DNA from: Nocardia cyriacigeorgica
GTDB taxonomy: Bacteria > Actinomycetota > Actinomycetes > Mycobacteriales > Mycobacteriaceae
Direction of reading: 5' to 3'
Length of the DNA: 64,000 nt
Assembly (NCBI RefSeq): GCF_010868145.1
Contig: NZ_JAAGUY010000003.1
Location: forward strand, 186,001-250,000
Below, in pieces: positions 19,378 through 27,477 of this stretch; positions within the stretch are counted from its first letter, which is position 1, and each line of letters begins with the position of its first letter. The notes beneath the pieces are model-generated. The model did not search any database, was not told the DNA's origin, and was given only the letters and a program-made list of their open reading frames with translations. The translations under genes and the position numbers were made by a program.

Positions 19378-19401
19378 GGGGTGAACCCTGAACTTCACCC
19401 C
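19378..19401. promoter_or_regulatory. Perfect dyad GGGGTGAA/TTCACCCC upstream of a small membrane protein gene
   Basis: Eight-base arms at 19378-19385 and 19394-19401 flank eight bases. It lies 45 bases after the TetR stop and 81 bases before the next start. It could be a weak terminator or an operator; the lack of a T-run and its short length leave both open. Confidence 0.35.
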
Positions 19402-19481
19402 GATATCGGTTCTCACCTGGTGATTTATCGCCGACCCGGTGTCATGCTCGAAGAGAGGAACGAACTGCTGGGAGGCACGAA

Positions 19482-19652
19482 ATGCTGTGGAAGATCATCG
19501 GCGTGGTCGCCGTCGTCTGGATCGCACTGGCCGTCATCGGCGCGTTGATCAAGGGACTGTTCCCGATCCTGGTGATCAGCGCCGTGGTATTCGGCCTCTA
19601 CCTGCTGTACAAGGCGGTGTCGGGTTCGGACAACACCGTGAGCAAGCTCTGA
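19482..19652 (+). CDS. Small 56-residue membrane protein
   Basis: The ORF runs from ATG at 19482 to TGA at 19650 and encodes 56 residues. GGGAGG lies six bases before the ATG, a strong ribosome site. Two hydrophobic segments, about residues 5-22 (IIGVVAVVWIALAVIGAL) and 27-43 (FPILVISAVVFGLYLLY), are joined by an IKGL turn, giving a hairpin membrane protein with a short polar tail (SGSDNTVSKL). The family is not recognised. It stands between a TetR gene and a PIG-L gene. Codon use is normal for the genome. Confidence 0.75.
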   Translation: MLWKIIGVVAVVWIALAVIGALIKGLFPILVISAVVFGLYLLYKAVSGSDNTVSKL

Positions 19653-19731
19653 CGCGTACGCGCCGACCGGGCCGTGTGTCATCCGAGGTGGATGGTGCAC
19701 GGCCCGTTGTCATCTCGGCTCGCGTGTTTGA

Positions 19732-20451
19732 ATGGCGGGTATGGAGCAGCTACCGGAGGATTGGGAGCGCGGCTTGGTGATCGTCGCGCATCCCGACGAC
19801 ATCGAATACGGAGCCGCCGCGGCCGTGGCGCGCTGGACCGGCCAGGGCAAGGACATTCGCTACGTGCTGGCCACCTCGGGCGAGGCCGGGATCGCCGGTA
19901 TGGCGCCCGCGGACGCCGGCCCGCTGCGCGAAGGCGAGGAGATCGCCTCGGCCGGCGTGGTCGGTGTGAATGAAGTCGAGTTCCTCGGCTACCCCGACGG
20001 CCGGGTCGAGGAGAGCCTGGCGCTACGCCGCGATCTCGCCGGGGCGATCCGGCGGCATCGCCCGGACATGGTGGTGCTGTTCAATTTCGGCGATACCTGG
20101 GCACCCGGATACGTCAACAGTGCCGATCACCGGGCAGTGGGGCGAGCCGCGCTTGACGCGGTCTCCGACGCGGGCAACGAGTGGATCTTCCGTGAGCTGG
20201 CCGAGCTGGAACCATGGACGCCGCGGTGGGCGGCCGTGGTCGGGCCGACGATGACGCACGCCGTCGACGTCACCGACTCCGTCGACAAAGCCGAAGCCTC
20301 GCTCGCCGCACACGGCCGCTACCTGGCGGCATTGAGTGACGAACCCGTCGCCGAACAGGCGCGCGCCGTGATCGAGATGACCACCGGGCCCAAGGAGGGC
20401 TTCCCCGCCGAGCGCGCGGTGGGATTCGAGCTGTTCCACTTTCGCGGCTGA
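19732..20451 (+). CDS. PIG-L/LmbE family deacetylase
   Basis: Zn-dependent N-acetylglucosaminyl-type deacetylase fold, as in MshB and Mca. The metal-binding AHPDDIEYGAAAA motif is near residues 16-28 and the second ligand region HRAVGRAALDAV near 135. It has 239 residues, shorter than MshB (about 300). The substrate is unknown; sugar amides and other N-acyl groups are possible. An alternative ATG is at 19741. It is followed by a glycosyltransferase-like gene 56 bases downstream. Confidence 0.85.
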   Translation: MAGMEQLPEDWERGLVIVAHPDDIEYGAAAAVARWTGQGKDIRYVLATSGEAGIAGMAPADAGPLREGEEIASAGVVGVNEVEFLGYPDGRVEESLALRRDLAGAIRRHRPDMVVLFNFGDTWAPGYVNSADHRAVGRAALDAVSDAGNEWIFRELAELEPWTPRWAAVVGPTMTHAVDVTDSVDKAEASLAAHGRYLAALSDEPVAEQARAVIEMTTGPKEGFPAERAVGFELFHFRG

Positions 20452-20506
20452 GTAGCGCCATGGCATGCGCCGTCGCGGTCTATCACCGGTGTGGCAGGCT
20501 GAGCGG

Positions 20507-21664
20507 ATGCGAGTAGCCGTCATCGCAGGTCCGGATCCGGGTCATGCGTTCCCCGCTATCGCGCTGTGTGTGCGCTTTGCCGCCGCCGGTGACGAGCCGG
20601 TGCTGTTCACCGGGCCGCGCTGGTTCGAGGCCGCCCGGGGCGCGGGGATCGGGGTGCGCAGGCTCAAAGGTCTGGCGCCACGCGCCACCGACGACGATCG
20701 CGACGCCGGGCAGCGCATCCATGAACGTGCCGCGCATATCTCGACCGAGATCCTGCCCGAGCTCAGTGCCATGCTGCCGGAGCTGGTGGTCTCCGATGTG
20801 CTCACGGCGGGCGGCGGGATGGCAGCCGAACGGCTCGGCGTGCCCTGGGTCGAACTGTCACCGCATCCGCTGTATCTGCCCTCGAAAGCGCTGCCGCCCA
20901 TCGGGAGCGGGCTCGCTCCCGGCGTCGGGTTGCGTGGTCGGATGCGTGACGGGGTATTGCGGACCATGACCGCGCGCGCCATCGAACAGGGGCGGCGGCA
21001 GCGGGCGCGGGCGCGGGCGAGTGTCGGGCTGCCGGGCGAGGACCCGGGGCCGATCGCTCGCCTGATCGCGACCCTTCCTGCCCTCGAGGTGCCGCGTCCG
21101 GATTGGCCGGAGACCGCGCATCTGATCGGGCCGCTGCTGTGGGAGCCGACCGATGCGATTCTGGACCCGCCGCCGGGCGACGGCCCGCTGGTGGTGGTGG
21201 CGCCGTCCACCGCGCATACCGGGGTCGCTGGGATGGTGGAGACCGTGCTCGCGGGACTGGAGGGGACCGGTGTCCGGGTAGCGGTGTCGATGTTGGATGA
21301 GCCGCCCGCCGACCTGCCGCCTTGGGCCACCGCGGGTTTGGGGCGCCAGGACGAACTGCTCCGGCATGCCTCGGTCGTCGTCGGTGGTGGCGGGCACGGG
21401 CTGCTCGCGAAAGCGCTGTCGGCCGGCGTGCCGGTGGTGACCGTCCCCGGCGGCGGTGACCAATGGGAACTGGCCAATCGCGCAGTGCGCCACGGTAGTT
21501 CGCTGCTTGTGCGGCCGCTGACCGCCGACGCTGTTCGTGAGGCAGTGCAGCGGGTGCTTTCGGAGCCGGGTTTCGCAGCCGCAGCGGCCGAGGCCGCGGC
21601 TGGCCTGGCGGTGGTGACCGACCCGGTCGAGCTGTGCCACACCGCCCTCGCCGCGGCCCGGTAG
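20507..21664 (+). CDS. GT-B fold glycosyltransferase-like protein (Rv2739c type)
   Basis: A 385-residue protein of the UGT/MGT superfamily. It starts MRVAVIAGPDPGHAFPAIAL, typical of the N-terminal Rossmann domain, and carries the C-terminal sugar-nucleotide block ASVVVGGGGHGLLAKALSAG followed by VPVVTVPGGGDQWELANRAV. It corresponds to the Rv2739c alanine-rich transferase that precedes Rv2738c and recA in M. tuberculosis. Donor and acceptor are unknown. ATG at 20507 sits six bases after a CAGGCT element, so it may be leaderless; an upstream ATG at 20465 gives an unlike N-terminus. Confidence 0.8.
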   Translation: MRVAVIAGPDPGHAFPAIALCVRFAAAGDEPVLFTGPRWFEAARGAGIGVRRLKGLAPRATDDDRDAGQRIHERAAHISTEILPELSAMLPELVVSDVLTAGGGMAAERLGVPWVELSPHPLYLPSKALPPIGSGLAPGVGLRGRMRDGVLRTMTARAIEQGRRQRARARASVGLPGEDPGPIARLIATLPALEVPRPDWPETAHLIGPLLWEPTDAILDPPPGDGPLVVVAPSTAHTGVAGMVETVLAGLEGTGVRVAVSMLDEPPADLPPWATAGLGRQDELLRHASVVVGGGGHGLLAKALSAGVPVVTVPGGGDQWELANRAVRHGSSLLVRPLTADAVREAVQRVLSEPGFAAAAAEAAAGLAVVTDPVELCHTALAAAR

Positions 21665-21709
21665 GGGACAGCACCGCCGGGCCCGGCTGTCGCCTCGCGC
21701 GCACACGGG

Positions 21710-21715
21710 TATCTT
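21710..21715 (+). promoter_or_regulatory. Leaderless -10 of the DUF3046 gene
   Basis: TATCTT is followed by seven bases and the GTG start at 21723. Confidence 0.5.
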
Positions 21716-21722
21716 CGGCACG

Positions 21723-21914
21723 GTGCGATTGACCGAATTCCAGGAGCTGTTGCACACCGAGTTCGGTGTGTCCCGCGGCGACACCTTGCTCACCGACCAC
21801 GTGATCCCGTCCCTCGGCAGAACCGGTGCCGCTGCCATCGAAGCCGGTATCGACCCGCGTGACGTCTGGCGCGCCCTCTGCGCCGAATTCGACGTCCCCC
21901 GCGCCCGCTGGTGA
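21723..21914 (+). CDS. DUF3046 protein (Rv2738c type)
   Basis: A 63-residue conserved actinobacterial protein found just upstream of recA. It has the family features MRLTEFQELLHTEFG, GIDPRDVWRALCAEFDVP and an Arg/Trp end. It is acidic and helical with no known function; the recA link is positional only. GTG at 21723 is the first start after a leaderless -10 element. Confidence 0.88.
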   Translation: MRLTEFQELLHTEFGVSRGDTLLTDHVIPSLGRTGAAAIEAGIDPRDVWRALCAEFDVPRARW

Positions 21915-22032
21915 CCGCCCCTCGTCCTGGCGCGATGTGCCGCTGCCGCCACGCGTTGCCGCGGTCGACGTCGGCGCTACCGGCTGCTCGACGAACTGTT
22001 CTGACCGCAATGCCGATTCCGCTCGGTAGCGG

Positions 22033-22581
22033 TCAGGGCTTCTTCGCGTAGTGCCGCGCCGCCTTGGTGCGGTTACCGCAGGACGCCATGGAGTGCCAGC
22101 GCCTGGTGCCGTTCTTGGACGTGTCGTAGAAGAACAGCACGCACTCCGGATGCGCGCATTGACGGATGCGGTCGGGGGCCTTGGCCAGCAGACTCAGCAG
22201 GTCGTCGGCGGCGAGCCAGCCGGGCAGCCACACCGGGTCGGTGACCTCCGGCGCATCGTCGGGCCCGCTCTCCGAGAGCGTGCGCCGGATGCGGCCGCGG
22301 TCGAGGACCTCGTTGAGGGCGTCTCGTGTGCCGTGGCAGACGGTCTCGTAGATCGCGGCGCGGGCGGTGCGCACGGCGTCCAAGGTGGCGGTGTCCACGC
22401 GGGCACGATCGGCAAGCCCGGCCGATTCCAGCCAGATCCGCAGACCCGCCACATCGGTGAGCAGGTCCTGCGGCCCGTCGGCTATCCACCGGGTGTTCAA
22501 CAGATCCAAGGCCAGTGGTTCACCGAGGTGAGGGCGTGGATCGAGCATGCCTGAGGGTAACGGCTCGCGGCACGTCGGCAT
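22033..22581 (-). CDS. CGNR zinc-finger (ABATE domain) regulator
   Basis: A 182-residue protein with an N-terminal stress-response-like ABATE domain (about residues 10-125, LGEPLALDLLNTRWIADGP) and a C-terminal CGNR zinc finger: CAHPECVLFFYDTSKNGTRR then CGNRTKAARH, with the Cys pairs expected to bind zinc. The family is predicted to regulate transcription. ATG at 22581 has GAGGTGG upstream; a GTG at 22590 would add three residues. It is divergent from the VOC/PNPOx/DUF1348 cluster, which it probably controls. Confidence 0.85.
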   Translation of the reverse strand: MPTCREPLPSGMLDPRPHLGEPLALDLLNTRWIADGPQDLLTDVAGLRIWLESAGLADRARVDTATLDAVRTARAAIYETVCHGTRDALNEVLDRGRIRRTLSESGPDDAPEVTDPVWLPGWLAADDLLSLLAKAPDRIRQCAHPECVLFFYDTSKNGTRRWHSMASCGNRTKAARHYAKKP

Positions 22582-22593
22582 GACAACCACCTC

Positions 22594-22659
22594 GTTCTAA
22601 CCACTAAAACTCATTTGAACAGTTGACATTGGAGTTCGTCCGCCCTTAGGTTCTAACCA
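22594..22659 (+). promoter_or_regulatory. VOC-cluster promoter with two GTTCTAACCA direct repeats
   Basis: A near-consensus promoter TTGACA (22623-22628), 18 bases, TAGGTT (22647-22652) faces the VOC gene. GTTCTAACCA occurs at 22594-22603 and 22650-22659; the second copy overlaps the -10. These are good candidate sites for the divergent CGNR regulator. Confidence 0.55.
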
Positions 22660-22702
22660 GACAAACCAATTATGGCGGTTTGACCATTCCGGAGGAGAAA
22701 CC

Positions 22703-23155
22703 ATGACCACGCCCCAGCTCGCCACCGGCCACATCGGGCTCAACGTTTCCGATCTGTCCCGATCGGTCGACTTCTATCGCAGTGCCCTCGGCTTCGAGCA
22801 GCTCGCGGCCAGTACCGACGACGGTCGGAAATGGGCCTTCCTCGGCACAGGCGGCACTCTGGTGCTGACCCTGTGGCAGCAGAGCGAGGGCGCATTCGCC
22901 ACCGCCACCCCTGGCCTGCATCATCTGTCGTTCCAGGTCGACACCATCGAGCAGGTCCGCGCGGTAGAGGCGACACTGCGCGAGCAGTCGGTGGAGTTCG
23001 CCCACGATGGTGTGGTGGCACACGGTGAGGGCGCGGCCTCCGGTGGCATCTTCTTCACCGATCCCGACGGCATCCGGCTCGAGGTCTACGCACCCAGCGG
23101 AGCCGAATCCGCGCCCGCGCCCACCGGATCCGCGCCCACCTGCGGCTTCTTCTGA
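22703..23155 (+). CDS. VOC (glyoxalase/bleomycin resistance/dioxygenase) family protein
   Basis: A 150-residue single-copy vicinal-oxygen-chelate protein. HIGLNVSDLSRSVDFYRSAL begins the first beta-alpha-beta module and LHHLSFQVDTIEQV begins the second, with metal-ligand type His10, His74 and the Glu in RLEVYAPSG. The last 20 residues are Pro/Ala-rich. Substrate unknown. GGAGGAG lies six bases before the ATG. It leads a probable operon with the PNPOx-like and DUF1348 genes. Confidence 0.85.
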   Translation: MTTPQLATGHIGLNVSDLSRSVDFYRSALGFEQLAASTDDGRKWAFLGTGGTLVLTLWQQSEGAFATATPGLHHLSFQVDTIEQVRAVEATLREQSVEFAHDGVVAHGEGAASGGIFFTDPDGIRLEVYAPSGAESAPAPTGSAPTCGFF

Positions 23156-23196
23156 GCGCACACCATCGACCGTTCGGCGACGAGGCAGGTGTAACC

Positions 23197-24084
23197 GTGA
23201 TGACGCCCTTCCATGCCGGTGAACGCGCCGTCCAGGAGCGGATGGGGCAGGCCGATATTGCAGGCAGGGTCGGCCGGATGATCCGAGGCGACATTCCCGC
23301 GGTCGCCGCGTCCTTCCTGGCCGAACAGTCGATGGTGGTGCTCGCCGCCGCCGACGCCGCGGGCCGGATGTGGGCGAGCCAGCTGTCCGGACCGCCCGGA
23401 TTCCTTCGGGCGGACGGCGCGCACGCCGTCCTGATCGATGCACGGCCTGCGGTCGGCGACCCGCTGCGCGAGGCTCTCGACCGATCGGCAGGCATCGGCC
23501 TGATCGCGCTACAACCGCAGCGACGCAGACGCATGCGTGTCAACGGCACCGCGACACCCGAGGGTGACGGCTTGCGGATCATCACCGATCAGGTGTATTC
23601 GAACTGCCCGAAATACATCTCGCGCAGGCAGATCCGCTCCTATGACCCGCGAGCGGCGGCCCGGCCGCGGCACGCGTCGGCGCTGGACGCCCAGCAGCGC
23701 TCGGCCATCGCCGCGGCCGACACGTTCTTCCTCGCCAGCGCCGACACCGAAGGCAATGCCGACGCCTCCCATCGCGGTGGCAATCCCGGATTCCTGGAGA
23801 TGCTCTCACCCACCCGGCTGCGCTGGCCGGACTACCGCGGCAACTCGATGTTCATGACGCTCGGCAATATCGCGGTGAATCCCCGCTGCGGCATCCTCGT
23901 TCCGAACTGGTCCACCGGCGGGTGCCTGCAACTCACCGGCACCGCGGAGCTGGTCTGGGCGCCGCGGGCCGAAGCGGCGGACGGTCAGTGCTCGATCGAA
24001 TTCACCGTCACCGAGGTGGTCGATACCTCGGCGGCAGGCCCGCTGCGATGGGGGCCCGCCGAACTCTCGCCCGTCAACCCCTGA
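23197..24084 (+). CDS. Pyridoxamine 5'-phosphate oxidase-like flavoprotein
   Basis: A 295-residue protein with two regions of the FMN-binding split-barrel fold. The second half contains FFLASADTEGNADASHRGGN and FMTLGNIAVNPRCGILV, typical of the PNPOx-related family. The first half resembles a second, more diverged split-barrel (FLAEQSMVVLAAADAAGRMW). An oxidoreductase role with FMN or F420 is likely but unproven. GTG at 23197 and ATG at 23200 are adjacent choices. It follows the VOC gene by 41 bases. Confidence 0.8.
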   Translation: MMTPFHAGERAVQERMGQADIAGRVGRMIRGDIPAVAASFLAEQSMVVLAAADAAGRMWASQLSGPPGFLRADGAHAVLIDARPAVGDPLREALDRSAGIGLIALQPQRRRRMRVNGTATPEGDGLRIITDQVYSNCPKYISRRQIRSYDPRAAARPRHASALDAQQRSAIAAADTFFLASADTEGNADASHRGGNPGFLEMLSPTRLRWPDYRGNSMFMTLGNIAVNPRCGILVPNWSTGGCLQLTGTAELVWAPRAEAADGQCSIEFTVTEVVDTSAAGPLRWGPAELSPVNP

Positions 24085-24108
24085 ACCGAACCCACGAAGG
24101 AGAGGTCG

Positions 24109-24558
24109 ATGCGACCCCCACTGCCCCCGTTCGATCGCATCACCGCGGCAGCGAAAGTGCGTGCCGCTGAGGATGCTTGGAACACCCGCGATCCCGAACG
24201 CGTCGCCGCCGCCTATACACCGGACTCGGTGTGGCGTAACCGGGACGAGCATATCGTCGGACGTGCCGCCATCGTCGAATTCCTGACCCGGAAGTGGGCG
24301 AAGGAGAACGGCTACGCGCTCCGCAAGGACCTGTGGGCGTTCGATGGCAACCGGATCGCCGTGCGGTTCCAGTACGAATGGCACGACGATACCGGCCGGT
24401 GGTGGCGCAGCTACGGCAACGAACAGTGGGAGTTCGCGGCGGACGGGCTGATGGCCCGCAGAGAGGCGAGCATCAACGACGTCCGTATCGACGAGTCCGA
24501 CCGACGCATCCCCGGCCCGCGCTCGGCGGGGGACGAGACGCCATTGCCGCAGTGGTAG
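24109..24558 (+). CDS. DUF1348/SnoaL-like NTF2-fold protein
   Basis: A 149-residue protein of the nuclear transport factor 2 superfamily, DUF1348 branch: [39 protein letters not shown] and [20 protein letters not shown] are the family blocks. Members are often isomerase- or hydrolase-like, but no reaction is assigned. AAGGAGAGG lies seven bases before the ATG. It is the last gene of the cluster under the CGNR-type regulator. Confidence 0.85.
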   Translation: MRPPLPPFDRITAAAKVRAAEDAWNTRDPERVAAAYTPDSVWRNRDEHIVGRAAIVEFLTRKWAKENGYALRKDLWAFDGNRIAVRFQYEWHDDTGRWWRSYGNEQWEFAADGLMARREASINDVRIDESDRRIPGPRSAGDETPLPQW

Positions 24559-24582
24559 CCACCTTCGGGCGCGTCGCTTGAC

Positions 24583-24598
24583 TCGAACATCTGTTCGT
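24583..24598 (+). promoter_or_regulatory. LexA (SOS) box of recA
   Basis: TCGAAC-ATCT-GTTCGT differs from the actinobacterial consensus TCGAAC-N4-GTTCGA at the last base only. It lies 107 bases before recA. Confidence 0.88.
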
Positions 24599-24617
24599 CT
24601 AATCTGGTCGCCAGAAC

Positions 24618-24640
24618 TTGTCGGTGCCGCCCTCTAATGT
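24618..24640 (+). promoter_or_regulatory. RecA-NDp (LexA-independent, ClgR-type) promoter of recA
   Basis: TTGTCGGTG (24618-24626), eight bases, TAATGT (24635-24640). This is an exact match to the mycobacterial RecA/LexA-independent DNA-damage promoter TTGTCRGTG-N8-TANNNT. The start point would be near 24647, leaving about 43 bases of leader with a ribosome site. Work in mycobacteria links this promoter class to the ClgR-like factor, whose gene is at 14719. Confidence 0.8.
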
Positions 24641-24689
24641 GGGCGCCAACCACAGAACGAGACTCACCCGTCGAAAAGGGGATCAAGAC

Positions 24690-25727
24690 ATGGCACCACA
24701 GGCGTACGACCGCGACAAGGCGCTCGAGCTCGCCCTGGCTCAGGTGGAGAAGAGCTTCGGCAAGGGTGCGGTGATGCGGCTCGGTGAGGAAGCCCGTCAG
24801 CCGGTGTCGGTGATTCCCACCGGCTCGATCGCGCTGGATGTGGCCTTGGGTATCGGCGGTCTGCCGCGCGGTCGCGTCGTGGAGATCTACGGCCCGGAAG
24901 CCTCGGGTAAGACCACCGTCGCGCTGCACGCGGTGGCCAACGCCCAGGCCGCCGGCGGTGTCGCGGCGTTCATCGACGCCGAGCACGCGCTCGACCCGGA
25001 CTACGCCCGCAAGCTCGGTGTCGACACCGACGCGCTGCTGGTCTCCCAGCCCGACACCGGTGAGCAGGCCCTGGAAATCGCCGACATGCTGGTCCGTTCC
25101 GGCGCCATCGACATCATCGTCATCGACTCCGTCGCCGCGCTGGTACCGCGTGCCGAGATCGAGGGCGAGATGGGTGACAGTCACGTCGGCCTGCAGGCCC
25201 GGCTGATGAGCCAGGCGCTGCGCAAGATGACCAGCGCGCTGAACAATTCCGGCACCACCGCCATCTTCATCAACCAGCTGCGCGAGAAGATCGGCGTCAT
25301 GTTCGGCTCCCCGGAAACCACCACCGGTGGTAAGGCGCTGAAGTTCTACGCCTCGGTGCGCCTGGACGTGCGGCGCATCGAGACCCTCAAGGACGGCAGC
25401 GACGCGGTCGGCAACCGTACCCGGGTGAAGGTCGTCAAGAACAAGGTGTCGCCGCCGTTCAAACAGGCCGAATTCGACATCCTCTACGGCCACGGCATCT
25501 CCAAGGAGGGCTCGCTCATCGATATGGGTGTCGAGCATGGCTTCATCCGTAAGTCCGGCTCCTGGTACACCTACGAAGGCGATCAGCTGGGCCAGGGCAA
25601 GGAGAATGCCCGCAAGTTCCTGCTGGAGAACCTCGACGTCCGCGACGAGATCGAGAAGAAGATCAAGGAGAAGCTCGGCATCGGCGCCGACGTGACGGCG
25701 AGCGAAGAGGTTCCCGCCGATTTCTGA
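24690..25727 (+). CDS. recA: Recombinase RecA
   Basis: Forms the ATP-dependent strand-exchange filament and the co-protease that triggers LexA cleavage. It has 345 residues with no intein, unlike M. tuberculosis RecA. Walker A is GPEASGKTT (68-76). The Walker B region is [12 protein letters not shown], followed by the L1/L2 loop regions with MSQALRKMT and [16 protein letters not shown]. The ATG at 24690 is preceded by AAAAGGGG; an upstream GTG at 24618 gives an unlike N-terminus and lies inside the promoter. It is controlled by a LexA box and by a RecA-NDp promoter. recX follows. Confidence 0.98.
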   Translation: MAPQAYDRDKALELALAQVEKSFGKGAVMRLGEEARQPVSVIPTGSIALDVALGIGGLPRGRVVEIYGPEASGKTTVALHAVANAQAAGGVAAFIDAEHALDPDYARKLGVDTDALLVSQPDTGEQALEIADMLVRSGAIDIIVIDSVAALVPRAEIEGEMGDSHVGLQARLMSQALRKMTSALNNSGTTAIFINQLREKIGVMFGSPETTTGGKALKFYASVRLDVRRIETLKDGSDAVGNRTRVKVVKNKVSPPFKQAEFDILYGHGISKEGSLIDMGVEHGFIRKSGSWYTYEGDQLGQGKENARKFLLENLDVRDEIEKKIKEKLGIGADVTASEEVPADF

Positions 25728-25800
25728 TCCGCGGCGCACCCGCGTCACCTCGCGGGCAGATGCGGCGCCCGAGCGGGCGTCGGCTGATCCGGTCGCTGAT

Positions 25801-26721
25801 ATGCGACGGCAGCTGGCGCGCCTCGGCGTCGACATCGCTGAGACCACCGGTCTCCGGCCGGATGGCCAGGAACCGGACCGGACCCGCTCGGCCGATGGTG
25901 GTTCGGCCGATGCGGGTGTACTGGGAACTCGGTCGAGCAGGTCCGATCCGCAGCGGACAGGCTCGACCGAGTTCTCCAGGTGGGGCGGTGGACGTCGCAG
26001 CGCGCAACATGAGGACAGTGGGCGCCGCCGTGGTCGTTCCCGGGCAGAAGCCGACGAGCGTGGTGACCGGATCGCCTCCACCGACGCTTCGTGGCCCGCG
26101 TCTGAGAACGACCGCGGCAGGGAGTCGACGTCGACCGACCGTCGTTCACGCCGGGGCGGTAGGAGCCGGGCAGCCGCGCCGAGCGACGAAACTGCGGACA
26201 GTTCGGACTCAGGTGGCACCGTCGAACAGGCGAAAGACGCCTGCCTGCGGCTGCTCGCCGTCCGCGCACGCAGCCGCGCCGAACTCGCACAACGTTTGGC
26301 CGCCAAGGGATACACCGCCGAGGTGAGCGAGCACGCCCTCGACCGGCTCGCCGAGGTCGGCCTCATAGACGACGCCGCCTTCGCCCAGGAATGGGTGCAG
26401 TCCCGGCACACCTATTCCGGCAAAGGTCGCCAGGCGCTCGCCCAGGAACTACATCGCAAAGGCGTATCCAAGGACGACGCCGACTCAGCCCTCTCCGCCG
26501 TCACCGCCGACGACGAGCACGACCGCGCCACCGAACTCGTCCGCCGCAAACTGCGCACCATGCCTGCGAACCTCGACCGCGACAAGGCGATCCGCCGTCT
26601 CGTCGGAATGCTCGCCCGCCGCGGCTATAACCCCTCCACCGCCTACACCGTCGTCAAGGCCGAACTCGACGCCACCGGCTCGGAACCGTTCGCGCCCGAT
26701 GACGCCCGGCCACTCGACTGA
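25801..26721 (+). CDS. recX: Regulatory protein RecX with long N-terminal extension
   Basis: Binds RecA filaments and limits their extension. The RecX core lies at about residues 140-300: AKDACLRLLAVRARSRAELA, GLIDDAAFAQEWVQSR, and three-helix repeats down to ARRGYNPSTAYTVVK. The first 138 residues are Arg/Ser/Gly-rich, hydrophilic and low complexity, and they roughly double the usual 155-180 residue length. A later start inside this tail is possible, but the frame is open and GC-biased throughout. It begins 73 bases after recA and is probably co-transcribed with it. The extension is unusual and might be disordered DNA- or RecA-contacting sequence. Confidence 0.88.
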   Translation: MRRQLARLGVDIAETTGLRPDGQEPDRTRSADGGSADAGVLGTRSSRSDPQRTGSTEFSRWGGGRRSAQHEDSGRRRGRSRAEADERGDRIASTDASWPASENDRGRESTSTDRRSRRGGRSRAAAPSDETADSSDSGGTVEQAKDACLRLLAVRARSRAELAQRLAAKGYTAEVSEHALDRLAEVGLIDDAAFAQEWVQSRHTYSGKGRQALAQELHRKGVSKDDADSALSAVTADDEHDRATELVRRKLRTMPANLDRDKAIRRLVGMLARRGYNPSTAYTVVKAELDATGSEPFAPDDARPLD

Positions 26722-26892
26722 CCGCTGGAGACCGCTGCCCGGTTCGCAAGTCCGTCCGCTCCAGGGGCGGAAACCGGGGGCGCCGGGCCCGGACTCGCTG
26801 GGCCAGCGTCGAACTCGTCGCAATTGCGGGTCCTAGGTGTTGCGCGACGAGACGTTGTGCAGTCGCGACACTCGCCGGTCCGGCCCGTAGGC

Positions 26893-27477
26893 CTAGGGCA
26901 GGGTTGTCGATAGAGACTTTCTGAGGACTGCCCGGATGTGGTCCGGGTCGGCCTCGTGGTCGTCGAGAAGGATTGCTGTGCACAGGCCGTCGGTCAGGGC
27001 GACGAAGGCTGCCACCGTGTCTTGGTCGTCTGTCTGCGTTCGGGCGAGTTCCGCGACGTTGTCGCGCCACCGTCGCGCGACGGGCCGAAGGGCGGGTCGG
27101 CGCGCCGCCAGGGTCGACAGCTCGCGTTCGGCGAGTGCTCGCTCACGGCCGGGGCCGGCGGATTCTGCGATGAGGTGGGCAAGACCATCGAGTGGGTCGT
27201 CCTCGGAATCGATGAGTTGACGAATACGGTGGGTGTACGCATCCGTGACGCTGGTCAGTGCGGCTACCAGCAGGTCGTCCAAGGTGGCGAAGTAGTAGAG
27301 CGTCAGGCTGGTGGTGATCCCGGCCTCCTTGGCGACGGTCCGGTGAGTAACCCCGCTGGCGCCGTCGCGGAGGACGATCATGAGCGTTGCCTCGATGATC
27401 TGAGCTCGGCGGCGTTGACCGCGCAGTCGGCGTCCATCGACCGTGTCCTGTTCAGCCGCCATCGTCTCACCAGTCAT
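26893..27477 (-). CDS. TetR family regulator of the adjacent MFS pump
   Basis: A 194-residue TetR regulator. The HTH is at about residues 20-65 (RRAQIIEATLMIVLRDGASG, HRTVAKEAGITTSLTLYYF). The C-terminal half is a TetR_C-like ligand domain (RERALAERELSTLAARRPAL). The start overlaps the efflux-gene stop in an ATGA arrangement, so pump and repressor are made from one transcript in the order pump-repressor. The 37-bp palindrome before the pump is the likely operator. Confidence 0.88.
   Translation of the reverse strand: MTGETMAAEQDTVDGRRLRGQRRRAQIIEATLMIVLRDGASGVTHRTVAKEAGITTSLTLYYFATLDDLLVAALTSVTDAYTHRIRQLIDSEDDPLDGLAHLIAESAGPGRERALAERELSTLAARRPALRPVARRWRDNVAELARTQTDDQDTVAAFVALTDGLCTAILLDDHEADPDHIRAVLRKSLSTTLP

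Noticed and set aside
24411..26411. Minus-strand 666-codon frame across recA and recX
   Set aside because: Antisense shadow of recA/recX; no recognisable domain and no start signal.
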